Assembly (NCBI RefSeq): GCF_039525035.1
Contig: NZ_BAAAHE010000004.1
Location: 147,482 to 192,557, forward strand
Length of the DNA: 45,076 bases
DNA from: Sporichthya brevicatena
GTDB taxonomy: Bacteria; Actinomycetota; Actinomycetes; Sporichthyales; Sporichthyaceae
Direction of reading: 5' to 3'
Shown: in pieces, positions 44,146 through 45,076 of the stretch
Layout of the letters: each line of letters starts with the position of its first letter
How positions within the stretch are numbered: the first letter of the stretch is position 1
Notes under the pieces: generated by a model
Seen by the model: the letters and a program-made list of their open reading frames with translations, nothing else
Database searches by the model: none
Told to the model about the DNA's origin: nothing
Translations under genes and position numbers: made by a program

Positions 44146-45076
44146 TCAGGCGACGACGGCGACGACGTCGGAGCCGGTCTCCCGCTTCCGGACGTGGAGC
44201 TGGGCGGGGATGCGCTGCTTCAGCTCGCCGACGTGGCTGACGACGCCGACGATGCGGCCGCCCTCGCGGAGGCCGTCGAGGACGTCCATGACCTCGTCGA
44301 GGGTCTCGGAGTCGAGGCTGCCGAAGCCTTCGTCGACGAACAGCGACTCCAGGCGGGCCCCGCCGGCCTCGGCGCAGACGACGTCGGCGAGGCCGAGGGC
44401 GAGGGCGAGGCTCGCGAGGAACGTCTCGCCGCCGGAGAGGGTCGCGGTGTCACGGTCGACGCCGGTCCAGTTGTCGCGGGCGAGCAGACCGAGCCCGGCG
44501 CGGCGGCGGCCGTCGCGGCCGGTGTCGGTGTGCACGAGCGAGTAGCGCCCCTGGGTCATGCGCAGCAGTCGCTCGCTCGCGACCGCGGCGACCTCCTCCA
44601 GCCGAGCGGCGAGGACGAACGCCGACAGCGTCATGCGCCGGGTGTTCGCGCCCTGGCCGGCGACGAGCTCGGCGAGGGACTTGATCCGCTCGGCCTCGGC
44701 CGCGATGCCCGGCAGGGCGGCGAGGTCGTCGGCCAGGGCGGGCACCAGCGTGCCGAGCTGGCTGACCCGGCTGCGGGCGTCGGCCAGGGCGAGCACCGCG
44801 TTCTGATGGTCCGTCGTGGCGCGCTCGACGGCGGCCGCGGCGGCGTCCAGGTCGGCCGGCGGCATCGTCGGCACGTCGAGGTCCGGGTCGGCGAGGACGG
44901 CGGCGACACCGTCGACCGCGGCCCGGTGGGCGCGGACCCGTTCGGCGGCCTGTGCCCGCCACGCCGCGTCGCGGACCGCGCCCGCCGCCGCGTCCAGGTC
45001 GGGGAAGCCCGCCTCGTAGGCGGCGGCGACGGCGGCCGTCATCGCCTCGGCGCGGGCCGCCTCGGCCCGGCCGAGG
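44146..45076 (-). CDS. sbcC: SbcC-type exonuclease subunit (SMC-like), N-terminal part outside window
   Basis: The C-terminal part (about 310 residues) of a large SMC-like ATPase that, with the SbcD nuclease, processes DNA hairpins and double-strand ends. The visible coiled coil (Ala/Glu-rich, from the right edge to about 44700) leads into the second ATPase half. The ABC-type signature is TLSGGETFLASLALALGLADVV, the Walker B segment is LESLFVDEGFGSLD, and the His-loop is VVSHVGELKQRI. The frame continues past 45076 with no stop, so ATG 45042 is not the start. Walker A and sbcD would lie to the right. Confidence 0.92.
   Translation of the reverse strand, partial: LGRAEAARAEAMTAAVAAAYEAGFPDLDAAAGAVRDAAWRAQAAERVRAHRAAVDGVAAVLADPDLDVPTMPPADLDAAAAAVERATTDHQNAVLALADARSRVSQLGTLVPALADDLAALPGIAAEAERIKSLAELVAGQGANTRRMTLSAFVLAARLEEVAAVASERLLRMTQGRYSLVHTDTGRDGRRRAGLGLLARDNWTGVDRDTATLSGGETFLASLALALGLADVVCAEAGGARLESLFVDEGFGSLDSETLDEVMDVLDGLREGGRIVGVVSHVGELKQRIPAQLHVRKRETGSDVVAVVA

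Overview
The window is very GC-rich, coding-dense DNA of an actinomycete (high-GC Gram-positive). Evidence: the block prfB-ftsE-ftsX-M23 hydrolase-smpB-ssrA, an uninterrupted prfB with no programmed frameshift, a FilP-like coiled-coil protein, DUF3039, Rv3235-family and SCO6745-family proteins, a giant NAD-type glutamate dehydrogenase, many GTG starts, frequent 4-nt ATGA/GTGA gene overlaps and several apparently leaderless genes. The coiled-coil protein hints at a filamentous or polar-growing lineage. I do not assign a genus.

Layout. 1-1923 (minus): three overlapping genes (amidohydrolase fragment, flavin monooxygenase, MSMEG_0570-like small protein) that look like the edge of a Nit1C-type (nitrilase/cyanide) cluster. 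2055-3957: an Rv3235-like protein divergent from a DUF6912-like protein, then a small secreted protein. 3988-7154: an LCP cell-wall ligase divergent from pruA. 7301-13600 (minus): an SRPBCC protein, a 1619-residue NAD-glutamate dehydrogenase and tryptophan 2,3-dioxygenase; with pruA these form an amino-acid catabolism zone converging on glutamate.

13687-17729 is the most unusual part. It holds a tandem array of four paralogous exported proteins. Each has a Sec signal, a beta-sandwich-like domain, a Pro-rich linker and a C-terminal RTX calcium-binding nonapeptide array. The first copy is broken by a one-base frameshift in its C-rich linker. The array ends in a very large two-tier hairpin and is followed by a putative sortase-anchored protein (LPQSG) with D/T-rich repeats and no clear start codon.

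19076-24141 is the conserved core: RF2, FtsEX, an EnvC-like hydrolase, SmpB and tmRNA. 24285-25148 (minus) is the FilP-like protein. 25559-31621 is a six-gene lipid-modification operon (hydrolase, FAD oxidoreductase, DUF1365, two CFA-type methyltransferases, DUF1295). 31646-34645 is a nitronate monooxygenase/SCO6745/exonuclease-phosphatase operon. 34670-36289 holds adk and a PAS-GGDEF cyclase that follows a perfect 22-bp palindrome. 36311-42287 contains a PQQ-type sugar dehydrogenase homologue, YqgE, DUF3039, a degenerate molybdo-hydroxylase-like protein and a superfamily II helicase. 42291-44065 is an Lrp regulator divergent from hppD, with a shared inverted repeat. The window ends in the 3' part of sbcC on the minus strand.

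Gene ends repeatedly carry long, often nested palindromes (7194, 17731, 24156, 24237, 44082), which appears to be this genome's terminator style.
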